64,000 nt of DNA from Brachynemurus nebulosus. Its lineage: Eukaryota; Arthropoda; Insecta; Neuroptera; Myrmeleontidae. A model generated the notes under the pieces. That model ran no database searches. It was not told the origin of the DNA and saw only the letters and a program-made list of their open reading frames with translations. Positions 1 to 11,640 of the stretch are shown piece after piece (positions within the stretch are counted from its first letter, which is position 1; every line of letters starts with the position of its first letter). Both the position numbers and the translations under genes were made by a program. Location: assembly GCA_035578155.1 (NCBI GenBank), contig JAPWDM010000008.1, forward strand, positions 23,522,598 through 23,586,597, written 5' to 3'.

Positions 1-25
1 AATTTATCACAGATAAAACTTATTA

Positions 26-313
26 CGTCACTGGGGAGCCACAGGCCCACCAGTGACGCAATAAGGAGTTAAAACAATACCGCTGTAGAGCCATAACAAC
101 AGGCCTACAGCGGCATAACAAAATATCACAGAAAGAAGAAACAAATGATATACCACCTCGGGTGTAAAGAGCCCTCGGTGGTACATCGTTAAAAAACAAT
201 AACAAAAACAAAGTAACACGTATAAATAACAAAGTACCACTAAGGGTGTAAAGGCCCTTAGTGGCATAAAAACAAGACTAAAAGTACCCTGCCAGACCAG
301 CTGGAACAGGGTA
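26..313 (-). repeat. Array of five hairpins in the LINE 3' UTR
   Basis: Five inverted repeats follow one another: 26-34 with 50-58 (CGTCACTGG), 80-88 with 105-113 (CCGCTGTAG), 151-157 with 177-183 (TACCACC), 237-246 with 255-264 (CCACTAAGGG) and 285-291 with 307-313 (TACCCTG). The first three continue inward with GG/CC or GCC/GGC pairs after a bulge or small internal loop. Stem sequences differ but architecture and size are kept, which suggests that the fold is what matters. Confidence 0.7.
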
Positions 314-428
314 TTTTTAATAAATAAATAAATTAAGACACACACAATACTTTTTTAAACACATAAATTAAAATCGACTGTAATTAAAATTCTATCGGGG
401 GAGATAAAAATTCAGAGATGTAATGCCC

Positions 429-695
429 CTACAGTCTCTGAAGAAGATGGGAATTTCGGAGAAATTCAATCATCTTTCTTTCAGAGACAGCATCATAAGA
501 TAACGCTTCGGCTACATTATTCGGGAGCTGCAACCTCTGGCGCAATGGCTCAAAGGTTACACATTCCTCAACTATATGCCTCACGGTCAGCGCCATCCCG
601 CAAGTGGCGCACCTTGGCTGATCCTCACCGGCGAGAAGATGACGATGTGTTAACGCCGTGTGGCCCAAGCGTAAACGCGTCAGGGCGTAGTACTG
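429..695 (-). pseudogene. LINE ORF2 C-terminal fragment (post-RNase H zinc-finger-like tail)
   Basis: The fragment reads YYALTRLRLGHTALTHRHLL near its start, followed by CATCG, LTVRHIVEEC and a divergent tail. The pattern LTRLR-GHT-LTH-HLL, then C-x2-C, then LTVRHI-x3-C, is the well-known C-terminal region after the RNase H domain in Jockey/R1/I-type LINE polyproteins. About 88 codons remain of an ORF2 that would normally exceed 900. There is no initiating Met; the frame simply opens after an in-frame TAA at 696-698. I infer a dead, 5'-truncated copy. The clade cannot be fixed from this piece. Confidence 0.75.
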
Positions 696-810
696 TTATC
701 TTTCATATTCCTATAAAATTTAGAAGAAAATCGCCAAGTATATATATGTGTTAAACGTGCATTAAATTAGGGTTCTTCTGTGACTAGAGTTTTCGAGATA
801 AAATATAGAG

Positions 811-1072
811 TAGAGATGTCGACTTTAAATCGATTAATCGAAAATCGATTAATCGAAGCTTAAAAAATCGGTTCTTTTTTCGATTTTTTCATTTGAATCG
901 ATTCATGAATCGCTTATTAAGAGATCGATAAGCGATTTTTTTTTTAAATAATTTCATTTAGTTGTAATTTTACAAAGAAACATGTGTTAAAATGAAACAC
1001 CAAAAACGTTATTGTTAATAAATTGTCACTTTTTGCTTATTATCAACGAATCCCCTATGTGGCTCCATATAA

Positions 1073-1136
<64 letters not shown>

Positions 1137-1463
1137 GCACTATTTTGTCCAGTAAAAGACTATTAATACAAAGGAAAGGAAGACCACCTATGGGGCTAAC
1201 GATCCCTTTCCTACAAAAGCAGCTTATTTAGAAAACATTTTTTTGTCAGTTTGTTTGAAATTTTTGAATAGTAGACTTGGTTCATTCCGTGGTATTCGTC
1301 CTACATATTAAATTGCGTTATTTGCTATAATTATAATTATTGAAAAGTTAAATCGATCTCACAGAATCGATTTTTTTTAGCCGATTTTTTTTTTAATCGA
1401 TTTTTTTAATTTCGATTTAAATCGATCCAAAAATCGATCTTTTCTGGAGAATCGACATCTCTA
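811..1463. mobile_element. hAT-like non-autonomous element with AATCGAT subterminal repeats (copy 1)
   Basis: The ends are TAGAGATGTCGA and its inverse TCGACATCTCTA, fitting the hAT end style TAGNGNTG. Both ends are packed with AATCGAT/ATCGATT motifs. ATATAGAG precedes the element (803-810) and also follows it at 1466-1473, two bases beyond the end, so an 8-bp duplication is likely but not exact. A second copy lies at 28032-28750. This copy contains an (AT)n tract (about 1076-1135) where the other copy has only TATATAAG. I see no transposase. Confidence 0.7.
1076..1135. repeat. (AT)n microsatellite
   Basis: Uninterrupted AT dinucleotides inside the hAT-like element 811-1463. The matching site in the 28 kb copy is short and unexpanded. 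Confidence 0.95.
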
Positions 1464-1479
1464 ATATATAGAGTATTTA

Positions 1480-1625
1480 CATAAGTACATATTTTCCGAT
1501 CTTTTATAAAAATCGATAAATATATTCGATACTGTTACTAGCACATGTATTACCTGAGTGTTAATTACGTAATAATTTGGTTCCCTATATCTTTTAAAGA
1601 GACACATAAATTTCGAAGTTGCATA
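1480..1625 (-). repeat. Dispersed repeat; unoccupied homologue of the 12.8-13.4 kb locus
   Basis: In reverse complement this segment matches 12830-12890 joined to 13292-13370. The TA at 1551-1552 is where the other copy carries the 401 bp MITE 12891-13291. It therefore represents the empty target site. The family of the host repeat is unknown to me. Confidence 0.7.
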
Positions 1626-1865
1626 TTTCGTAAATGAGACATAAAAATGAAAAGTCCCAAATTTATTTTAAAAAATCTTTCTAACGATATCCCACACAAG
1701 ATGGTATGTGGAACAGTTTCTGGTGTCATTTACGAAAAAACGAAAATATTATCCATTTCCTAGTTTTTCCTTTAATGTTTGAGTCTTGAATTTGTTCTCG
1801 ATGACCGGAACATATCTCGATGAAATATTTCATTTACTAGGGACTATATCCGCGACTTCAGTTTT

Positions 1866-2261
<396 letters not shown>

Positions 2262-2370
2262 CGTATTTATGTATCAGCAGGCTTATGGTCGAACGAGAAA
2301 CTCTACTTGTATGAAATTTGTGGAAAACATTGGAAATTCAAATACCCCTGTCGCAGCATCCTGCATAATA

Positions 2371-2663
2371 TAGCGAATTTCCGTTTTTCTCGGAAACTAG
2401 TTGACATAGAATAATAATTTAGAGACCTTTTTTATGTAATTTTTTCTTTTCTTTTAAATGGTGTAAAAAAATTTTGCAAAAATTTTTGAATAAGTGGAAA
2501 TTTTGGCAAAAAACTAATTTTTTGCAAGAACAAAAAAAAATTTTAGTGAATATTATTTTCGGTTTCTAGGGACCTCAAAACAAATTTCTGCCATAGTCCC
2601 GGGCTCAAGTCGCGCGTCATGACAGTGGCTATAATAGCTGAATTCCATTCTGGAAATTCGCTA
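2371..2663 (+). mobile_element. GCGAATTTCC-family repeat/MITE, most complete copy
   Basis: It begins tagcgaatttcc and ends ggaaattcgcta, a 12-bp inverted repeat. The internal blocks recur at 1866-2160, 2702-2790, 5889-6421, 6744-7030, 14945-15192 and 50374-50412. The sequence before the left end (cctgtcgcagcatc) is also shared by four copies (2346, 2682, 6721, 50379). The true element may therefore extend further left and the inverted repeat may be internal. Confidence 0.6.
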
Positions 2664-2677
2664 AAACTAAAAATACC

Positions 2678-2787
2678 CCTGTCGCAGCATCCTGCATAAC
2701 ATAGCGAATTTCCATTTAGAAAAGTACGTTTTTCTCGGAAACTAGTTGATATAGAGTAATTGTAAATAAAAAAACCTTTATCTTTAT

Positions 2788-2790
<3 letters not shown>
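2678..2790 (+). repeat. GCGAATTTCC-family repeat, copy cut by (AT)n
   Basis: It starts like the 2371 copy, with the same upstream cctgtcgcagcatc block, and stops at the (AT)n tract from 2791. Sequence related to the rest of the family resumes after 5165, on the far side of the hAT-like insertion. Confidence 0.55.

Positions 2791-2851
<61 letters not shown>
2791..2851. repeat. (AT)n microsatellite, left part of a split tract
   Basis: Pure AT up to the TAGTGGCGG end of the hAT-like element. The tract resumes at 5089. Confidence 0.95.
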
Positions 2852-2856
<5 letters not shown>

Positions 2857-3924
2857 GCGGTTATTCCAGGTATGCGGGGTAGGCGCCGCCTACCCCAGCT
2901 ATTTCTAAAAAACTGAAATAAATTTATAACAAGAACGTAACATTGTTTACAAAATAATTTAAATACACAATTTCAATAAGATTTACTTTGATAATATTGC
3001 ACATTATTACATATATTGCATATTAGAATATACATAATTATAAAATGCATAAATATTGTAATATTGTCCGTAGAACGTACATATACCCATTATATACACG
3101 ATATACACTATACTACTATAGCATATCTATAGCCACTTTATCCAGCTATACATACAACAATATTATTCCACATGCACACTGCACAGTTACCATACCTACG
3201 ATACCTACCATGGTAGGCTCTCTGAGCAGAGCATATCCGTGTGTACTGAACCTGTATATGTTTGTATATATTATGTAGCTGTATTAGTTGTTTATAAACC
3301 CTGTTGGTACTTTCACAGAGTAGGCGATTTTTTCGGTGACTACCGTACATACGATTACAGCCGAACTAATCAAAACTTAATTTGTGTTCTAGTCATATCA
3401 CGTTTTAGGGTTTTTAGCATGCTTCTTGTATACCTCTTGTAAATTTATCGTTGCTGTTCCGTTGCGGTTTGATTGTTATTTTATTATTAACTGTCTTTTT
3501 TTAAAATGACATACTACAATAAAGTATTAAAAAACATTTTTTTAAAGGAATATTGAGGAAAAGAATTTTTTTGAGTAGGTATATTGAAGATAATTTAACT
3601 TATGCATATTTAATCCCATAAAAATATTATCGGTTTTTTACTTTTGCTGTGAAAAAAAAAAGTTAGAACCGATATTTTATATTTTTTTAAATAAATTTGT
3701 GTTTTCTACAATTTTAATTTGTTACCTAAAGTAATTTAACTCGAAGAATTGTCAACTAGCAAAAATACGACAGCGAAGCAGAAATATTTTTGACAATAAA
3801 TATTTTTTATATTATATAAACATAAATTTATTACAACAAATACAAATCTCTCGTGTAATATTAAGTGAAAAAATATGATTTTTTCGAGTGATAGATCATT
3901 GCTAATTTATCCTTATTTTAAGGG

Positions 3925-4224
3925 TTGATAATTCAGAAAAAGCATTTGTACATCAGTTTTAATAAAGTTTTTTTTGAATATTCTAGGTTAAATTGTTGTT
4001 TGATATCAAAAAAGCTTTTCTCTTGTCTATTCTCTGTGAACAAAATTGTATGGGCAACTGCTAGGTGCGAAAATTTTCCCAATGTTGCCAAAAAACATGA
4101 ATGGAGTCACGCTCATATGCAAGCATGTATTTCATTGAATGTATTTGGTTTTGTAATAATTGATGCAGTAAAGAAAATATTTATTTCTTCAAAGCATAAC
4201 AAAAAATCACTAAGGGTCTCATGA
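3925..4224 (+). pseudogene. hAT transposase remnant, TTF/ZMYM-type zinc-finger region
   Basis: The open frame contains LFSCLFSVNKIVW, then HEWSHAHMQA and LNVFG. This follows the TTF-type zinc-finger pattern at the N-terminus of many hAT transposases (aromatic-C-x-C-L-L-F, W, then K-x-HE-x-S-x2-H-x2-A). About 60 residues can be aligned by eye. The first cysteine of the C-x2-C pair seems altered (SCLF), so the finger may be broken. No dimerisation or catalytic region follows; stops intervene soon after 4224. The position inside an element with CAGTGGCGG-type ends supports the call. Strength is moderate because the match is short and made without a profile search. Confidence 0.45.
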
Positions 4225-4676
4225 AACGCTTAACTGATGCTGTATATTTTTTGGCTATGCAAGATCTTGTATTTCGTTGACATGACGAATTCTCAGAATT
4301 ATCAAATTCAGGAATTTACATACTATTTGTAAATTTACTATTTTGATATGATGAAAAATTAAACTTTCATTTAGTTTACTGCATTTACCTTACTTGTTTG
4401 ATAATGGTCATTTAGAAAACTCACATTCGTTTTCTAGGAACATTCTAAGAATACGATGAAAGATGAAAGATGAAAGCAGTTTAAGTTAATTTATATTGAA
4501 CAAAGCTTTCCTGAAATATTACAGTTAAAATCTAACGTGCTGAGTAAAATTAATTTTTTTTTTTTATTTCTTAATTATTCGTTTATTAATTTTTTTTTTA
4601 AATTTCTACATGCAGTTAGTCCTTTTTATCCATCTTTGTGTTCAATGTATTTTCGCAGAAAAGTGTAAATTTAGAG

Positions 4677-4889
4677 CAGGGGTGGCCAACCCAAATGATC
4701 TTGCGGGCCACTTTGGAAGCACATCATAACTCCACGGGCTGCATATAAAATTATATGTTCCCATAATATATTACGTATTTTTTTTTTTTTTTTTTTGATA
4801 CATTGGTTTTCACTACCATGGTCTTTATAAAATAAATATATTTTGTATAAGTGTGATGAATCTCACGGCCCGCGGGTTGGCCACTCCTG
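4677..4889. mobile_element. hAT MITE with CAGGGGTGGCCAAC ends
   Basis: The left end is CAGGGGTGGCCAACC and the right end GGTTGGCCACTCCTG, an inverted pair of about 15 bp with one mismatch. It is 213 bp long, with GC-rich ends and an AT-rich centre carrying a T-run. This end sequence is characteristic of widespread hAT MITEs. Flanks TTTAGAG and ATAGAGTA give only a weak 8-bp duplication. It is nested in the larger hAT-like element. Confidence 0.75.
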
Positions 4890-5085
4890 ATAGAGTAGGA
4901 ATTATTTACGTACAATACTTTACGATATTTTTTAGTAAAAGAGTATTTGTTAGTATTAGACTTTACGATATTTAGTAAAAATTCGAAAATATCATTCCAC
5001 TTTCTCTTTAGTACTTCTTTACACACTAAGTGTGGTTTATCTTTTCTGAAAGCGCATACCCAATCTTAAAGCTCACGAGCCGCCA

Positions 5086-5088
<3 letters not shown>

Positions 5089-5165
<77 letters not shown>
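5089..5165. repeat. (AT)n microsatellite, right part of a split tract
   Basis: It continues the AT run interrupted by the 2852-5088 element. Confidence 0.95.
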
Positions 5166-5167
<2 letters not shown>

Positions 5168-5324
5168 CAACTTTTTCAAGAAATTTCTTAAAAATCAGGT
5201 ATTTCGTTCTTGAGTTATCGTACCCTCTTTAAAAATAGTTGCTGTACCTCTGTACTCTTACTTGTTCTTACATAAAAATTATACATGTATCATAATTATG
5301 TGATTGTATGGGTATACTATCCTA

Positions 5325-5731
5325 CAACTCTAAGAAAAAAGTAAACGTAATAAAATTTTACAAGTTGGATTTACACTATAGCAAAAAATGAAATAAATTA
5401 TTTTCAGTACGAAACTACCCTCTAGCAGTAATATTCATAAAAATATTACTTTTCAATTTAAAATAGAATATGGCAATACAAAATACGATTTAGAAATGTT
5501 AAATTATAATCTAAATCAACAGTTTTAAAAATTATATACATTTATTTAATTTCTTGAATTATGAATTTTTTTTTAGCTATGTAAATCCAACTTGATTTGT
5601 CACATTTTTGTGTGAGAGAGATAAGTAAATTAAACTCCCACTGTACAAGCTGCTTTTTTATCCTTGTCATCTTTTTTAACCAATCATATTTTTTTCAAAA
5701 TTTTATTACCTTTACTTTTTTCTTAAAGTTG
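5325..5731. mobile_element. Foldback MITE with CAACTYTAAG ends and TA target
   Basis: The inverted arms begin CAACTCTAAGAAAAAAGTAA on the left and end with the reverse of CAACTTTAAGAAAAAAGTAA on the right, continuing into gtaataaaatttt. A second inner inverted pair is caagttggatttac (about 5361) with gtaaatccaacttg (about 5580). TA flanks both ends (5323-5324, 5732-5733). A piece of the left arm recurs near 43752-43800. Confidence 0.65.
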
Positions 5732-5888
5732 TAATACAGTACGATATTGGCGTTATACATATTATATACACTATATCTTCTTTGACTATACATAGGGTGT
5801 CGAATATGTGCTTAGAATGTGAGTAACTTAAGACTTTAAGATTACATCACTTAAGATTACATCTCTAACATCACATTCTAAGACACAT

Positions 5889-6421
<533 letters not shown>

Positions 6422-6599
6422 AAAATCTTGGATGAGTTCTTCAGGCAGACACGTCCGAGGCCTTTCGATCTTTCAATATAGAAATATTTGATATGGATTA
6501 TATATAATATATTTTGTTACTGAAGTCAAATAACGATTTATAAAATTAGTATGTACATTATGTACTTTATACCTACATATTCGTCAAAGACCTATGCAT

Positions 6600-6660
6600 G
6601 TACATAATTATGAAATAAAAAAGTCGCCAAGTGCAAGTTGTACTTGCGCCAATAGTGTTC
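6600..6660 (+). repeat. Short dispersed hairpin repeat ending GTTCCGTACA
   Basis: It contains gtcgccaagtgcaagttgta, then cttgcgccaatagtgttccgtaca. The same pattern, A-rich then TCGC then a short hairpin of the GCGAGTCCGGCTCGC type then GTTCCGTACA, occurs at 42222-42272 and inverted at 40780-40838. All three are diverged. The source element is unknown. Confidence 0.5.
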
Positions 6661-6716
6661 CGTACAATCAGTGATTATTATAGATTTAATGTAATATGTA
6701 GCATATAAAAATAAAA

Positions 6717-7030
6717 TTCCCCTGTCGCATCATCCTGCATAATATAACGAATTTCAAAAATTAGTTTTTCTCGGAAATTAGTTGACAGAATAATTATTGT
6801 TCAAAAACCTTTTTTATGTGATTTTTCCGTCTCTTTTCAATGGTGTAAAAAAATGTTGCAAAAATTTTTGAATTTGGGGAAGTTTTTGCAAAAATTAATT
6901 TTTTCACGAAAAATGCCCAAAAAACCAACGATGTTCCGAGCATCGCATGCATGGCAAGATTTTTAGCGATTTTCCAAAATGGAATTCAGCTATTACAACC
7001 ACTGTCATGACGCGACTTGAGTTCGGGACA
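6717..7030 (+). mobile_element. GCGAATTTCC-family repeat, diverged copy
   Basis: It carries the cctgtcgcatcatc leader, a taacgaatttc end, the cggaaattagttgac block and the aatggtgtaaa block. It then passes into an inverted block, tttttagcgattttccaaaa to gcgacttgagttcggg, also seen around 2090-2160. Confidence 0.55.
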
Positions 7031-8930
7031 CATAACTCACACATAACTCATAACTCAAACGATCAAAACCTCACGATTTCCTTAGAAGTTGCTTTTCTAA
7101 ACAAGATAAAGCATTAACTTACACGTGGGAACATTTTATTTCATTTTTATAATGTTATGAAATTAGTGAAAAATACATCTGTAAAAAAATAAATGATGCA
7201 ATAACTTATATTCGTACGTAATATACTGATTAAATGCTTAAAAACCATTAAAAATTATTTTTATCAAAGAAAGTTACTATAGTTAATGTTTAAGTTTCCT
7301 ACTTTCTCTTGATTTTGGTTCACATTATGCCTTTTAAAAATCCGCATAAAAAATCTTACAATGAAGGACCACATAAAAAAAGGTTCAGCTGTAGTTTATT
7401 TCAATATATTTCATTACTTCTCTCTAATATAGATTTTATTATACCTAATTTCAAATAAAATTGAGCATGAGTCATCTTTAAAGAATTAAATAATTCTCTT
7501 ATTCGAAACAAATCAATCTTCTATTCTTTTCTAAAAACAAACGGCAAATTCAAAATATACGCAAGTGCAATAATGAAAAAGATGCAGTCAAGAAAACGGA
7601 AATTCTTTAAATTCATAAGTGAATGATGGTTAAATTTAAGTGAAATAGATTATAGCGGTTGATGTCTTCTCAACCTGAAGCTTCCTCATCACAAGCTTTC
7701 CAATATTACCACCACTATCTTATTATATTATGTAGGTATCTATCTCTAATATGAAATGTCAAGAGTGGTCACTCCATGATTAATACCGTTTAATTTAACA
7801 GTAAAAAACAATTATGTATGGATAATGACCGACAAAATTACAAAATTTCATACATAATTAATAAAAATAAAAATAGAGACAACAATTGCATAAATTTTTT
7901 TAATAAGTAGAAATTTAAAAAACAACATAATTTATAATAATAAAGAAAAGGTTTTATATAAATACAAAATGATTTTTAAAAAAAAATACATAAATAATAC
8001 AATTTTTAAATAGGTAACTGTTTATATAGGTGAAGCAACTCATTAGAAAACAACGAACAATTTGTTAATCGACTGATAAATAAAAAGAACCACCTATAAT
8101 AATGGTTCGTTCCAAAATGATAATCAGTTGTGTATTTTATAAATTATTAAACACATATTTATAAGACATTTGTTTCTTTTCTCCTCGTCTTATAAACTTA
8201 TTTGTTTAATTCTGTTTCACAAATTTATTTTATCCATATAATAGCAACTTGCCAAGATTTGGCATGGCAATGTCACTGAATAGGCGAGTTAACTTTTCAT
8301 AAATTGCATCCTATACCTACTTACTTAAATTTTCATTTAAAAAAAAACTGTTAGGTGTTTTTCAAAATTTTCTGACGTCATTGTTCATTAATAACACAAA
8401 CTACACAGGATATAACGATTTTGACAGCTTTATCCATATATTCTTACTATTTTACAATAAGTGACAAGGGACCCCACCCCGCCTTTGAATATTTTTAAAT
8501 TTTTAAAAATTTATCCATTTTTACCACTTTATTTGCTTTAATTGTTAACATGATCATTAATCACTGCATTTGTGTACATAACAAGCTAAAGATTAAGTTG
8601 AAACCGTCATTTTTGTAATGGAAATCCTGGTCGCGCCTTATTAACGTAGTTGCTCTGAGATAGTCAAGTACAAAAGTATATCTTAAAAAAATTTTCTTTC
8701 ATCAAAAATTAAATAATGTATTAATATTCTTCAGTGATTATATTTGTATACCACTTGTTTTTTTAATTTCCGCGCGCTTATGTTGTAGCAATATAAAAAC
8801 ATTGTTGAAAAAGCGTCGTAAAAACATTGTAAAATGAAGTTTATAAAGTATATTTAAAAAACGGCGTGGTGAATAATATTTATTTCTTATTTAATATGGT
8901 TTGTAACTTTACATTTTATAACATATTAGG
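7031..8930. other. AT-rich DNA with no recognised feature
   Basis: I see no coding frame of interest, no terminal inverted repeats and no match to other parts of the window here. Short T-rich and A-rich runs are frequent. It could be ordinary intergenic or intronic DNA. Confidence 0.4.
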
Positions 8931-9045
8931 GCATAGCCGGATAAGGATAGGTGAATCGGCTTCGGAAGCGAATTATTTTAATAACTATATTAACGGTATG
9001 GTGAGTCTGTAAGTAATTGATATCTACAATTTTGGCGGTCAAAAC

Positions 9046-10340
9046 TGAATGGAGATAACTTAAAAAATTTTAAAAATTACAAAAATTTTTTTTTTGGTAA
9101 CTACGCAACATAGGAAAATTTCCAAATCCAATGAAGGAAAACACTCTCAAGAATATTAGACATATTTATTATCGTATCAGTCCTCATTATTAAGTATAAT
9201 AACAAGAATAATATCCGATCCAATGTTATTTTTATAGAGTTCCAATTGAGCGACCACTTCAAAAAAAATTCAGTAACTATGCCTTAATGCACTTAATTAT
9301 TGCACCAAGTCTCATCAAAATTCAAGGGGTACAACATGATAAAAAATTATTTTTCATTTTCAATCTGCTGAACCGCTCCTCCAGTGGGTCTGATCCTGGA
9401 ATTATATACATCAGTCGAAAGAATTTAAAAAATAAAGTGTTGTGTCTAATAAAGTGTTTTTTCCTATCTCCTATAGTTTTCGAGATAATCGAGAATAATC
9501 GAAAGAGGTACATTAAGAAATAGGCTCTCTACCCTTGATAAAAAGTCCCAATAGTAATTGTATTATCGTTTATGTGACGCTGCGGGTACTTCATATGTAT
9601 AACATTCCTAAATCAAAACAAAACCATTGTAGAAATATAATAGAAAATTGTCCAAAAATGTGGTGTAATAGGCTTTTTTAACATGTAGAATATAATGCTC
9701 ATTGGATTTTAATATTCTACATGTTAAAAAATCCTATTACAGCACATTTTTTTTTTGACAATTTTCTATTATATTTCCACAACGGTTTTGTTTTGATCTA
9801 GGAAAGTTATACATATGAAGTACCTGCAGTGTCACATAAACGACAATACAGTTACTATTGGGAATTTCTATCAGGACAAAATCTTAATATACCTCTTTCG
9901 ATAATTCTTGATTATCTCGAAAACTATAGGAGATAGAAAGAAACACTTTATGAGACATAACACTTTATTTTTAAAGTACTTTCGATTGATGTATATTATT
10001 CCAGGGTCGGACCCATTGGAGGCGCGGTTCAGCAAACTAGAAATGAAAAATATTTTTTTTTGATCATGTTGTATCCTTTGAATTTTAATGAGACGGTGCA
10101 GTAATTAAGTGCATTAAGGCACAGTTACTGAATTTTTCCTGAAGTCGTCGCTCAATTGGAACTCTATAAAAATAACACTGGATCGGATATTATTCTTGTT
10201 ATTATCCTTAATAACGAGGACTGATACGATAATAAATATGTCTAATATTCTGTGTTTGCCTTCATGTAGATTTGGAATTATTTTCCTATGTTGAGTAGTT
10301 AAAATTTTCTTAGTTATCTCCATAACTATTCAGTTTTTCC
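9046..10340. repeat. First large palindrome of the compound element
   Basis: The left arm runs from actgaatggagataact and the right arm ends agttatctccataactattc. The central hairpin is aacatgtagaatat (9680s) with atattctacatgtt (about 9712). Internal landmarks appear in both arms: gagcgaccacttc, aagtgcattaaggca, cgacttatgtgac-like and gttttgttttgat. Confidence 0.75.
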
Positions 10341-10497
10341 AAATCCATAAATAATTCTAAATCCACATAAAGGCAAACACTCTCAAGAATATTAGACATA
10401 TTTATTATCGTATCAGTCCTCGTTATTGAGGATAATAACAAGGATCCGATCTAATGTTATTTTTATAGGGTTCCACAATTGAGCGACCACTTCAAAA

Positions 10498-11447
10498 AAA
10501 AAAAAACGCCGTGAGCAGCGGGGCCCCATCACGGTAGTCGAATTTTCCCCTTCATCTTCGGTATTGAATGTCTACAAGCGAAATGTGATTGAAAGTCTAC
10601 AACCGAATTGTCATTTTGTTGGTTTCAAAACTGGTGATGAGTGTTCGGCTGATCGAGGCTTTAAAAAAAGGTTTTAAGTATTTAAGGGCTGTATCTCAGT
10701 AAATTTCAATTTTGTGCCGAAAACAGGTAGCAGAAAAAAAGCCAACACAATTCGTACGAGGACATTCCTGCCCATGTTTATCCGCTAATTGCCTTTATGT
10801 TTTAGTTTTAAATATTAAAAAAGACCTTCAATAGTAAACTGGAAGGCCTTTATAAAGATATTTTTTCTTTCCAAAAAAATCCAAAATTTCTATTTTATAA
10901 ATACTAAAAATCCAAAATTCCTAATTTATAAATAAACAGTGACTTTAATAACATTTTTAAATTACTTAATATGTATGTATTTCATTTGTCATAAAAGTAA
11001 GTTCACTTTTTTTTAAATTTTTTAAAATTACTATTCGCCTACTTGTATTTAGAATAAACATAATGCTTTTAAAACACATTTAACAATAGCATTCAATTCC
11101 GATGTAAAAATGGGAGAAGTGGGGGGGAAAAGTGATGCGGACTCCCTACAAGGTACTAGCTGGATACTAACTGAATACACGTACAAAATTTCAGCCCTCT
11201 AGGTTTCCTTATGGAGTCTCTAGACGTGTTAGAAAACAAGCAAAAAAATTAAGGAAATATTGGCGTAAAAATCGTGGGGGTAAGGGTTAAAAGTTGAAAC
11301 CTCCAAAAAACAGTGTCTGGCTATTAGCTTAACCTGTACACCAAATTTCATCCCTCTAGGTTTATTTGGGGAGATTTTGACCCGAACGAAACTGTTAAAA
11401 AACAAGAAAAATCATGTTCTTTTGAGTATAAAAATGGTGGGGGTAGG

Positions 11448-11518
<71 letters not shown>

Positions 11519-11640
11519 CATTTTTTTTCTACATATTCGTGTTCTACGGGTCCGAAAACGGATAGCGCCCCTACTCTCGCCTCTCGCAGCTCTTATCGTA
11601 TAGACTGTATAAGTCTAATTTTTCGGAGAAAATTCGACTA
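10498..11640 (+). mobile_element. Insertion (repeat family Y) inside the second palindrome
   Basis: It interrupts the palindrome in an A-run. Its first half (10505-11060), starting cgccgtgagcagcggggccc with a CCGTGA/TCACGG hairpin, is shared with 50785-51317. Its second half (11100-11640) is shared with 60160-60881 and 61102-61130. The second half is itself a degenerate tandem repeat of blocks with 'aatggtgggggtagggg', 'aaacctccaaaaa' and 'aaatttcagccctctaggtt', and closes with acgggtccgaaaacggatag and ctctcgcctctcgc. No long frame or clear terminal repeat is seen. The class is unknown. Confidence 0.65.
11450..11514. repeat. (AT)n microsatellite
   Basis: It lies inside repeat family Y, right after ggtgggggtaggggt. 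The 60 kb copy has aaaatatt at the same place. Confidence 0.95.

Larger units (their letters stand above)
1..698 (-). mobile_element. 5'-truncated non-LTR retrotransposon (LINE), 3' end
   Basis: On the minus strand a short coding remnant (429-695) is followed by about 430 bases of non-coding DNA reaching the window edge. The layout fits the end of a LINE: last part of ORF2, then 3' UTR. Reading upstream, the frame meets a stop at 696-698 and recognisable sequence ends there, which is typical of 5' truncation during target-primed integration. The UTR holds five successive hairpins, listed separately. The 3' terminus lies outside the window, so its tail and target duplication cannot be seen. 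Confidence 0.75.
2852..5088. mobile_element. hAT-like element inserted in an (AT)n tract
   Basis: The left end is TAGTGGCGG and the right end CCGCCACTG, an inverted pair of the hAT CAGTGGCGG type. Both sides continue directly into alternating AT, giving TATATATA on each side (2844-2851 and 5089-5096). That is consistent with an 8-bp target duplication inside a microsatellite, though such a target cannot prove it. The right flank after 5165 resembles the block that precedes the (AT)n tract in the 5.9-6.4 kb repeat copy. The interior holds a diverged transposase zinc-finger remnant at 3960-4160 and a nested MITE at 4677-4889. Confidence 0.6.

Noticed and set aside
28..345. 105-codon hydrophobic minus-strand frame
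   Set aside because: It lies in the hairpin-rich LINE 3' UTR downstream of the ORF2 stop. The hydrophobicity follows from T-rich sequence.
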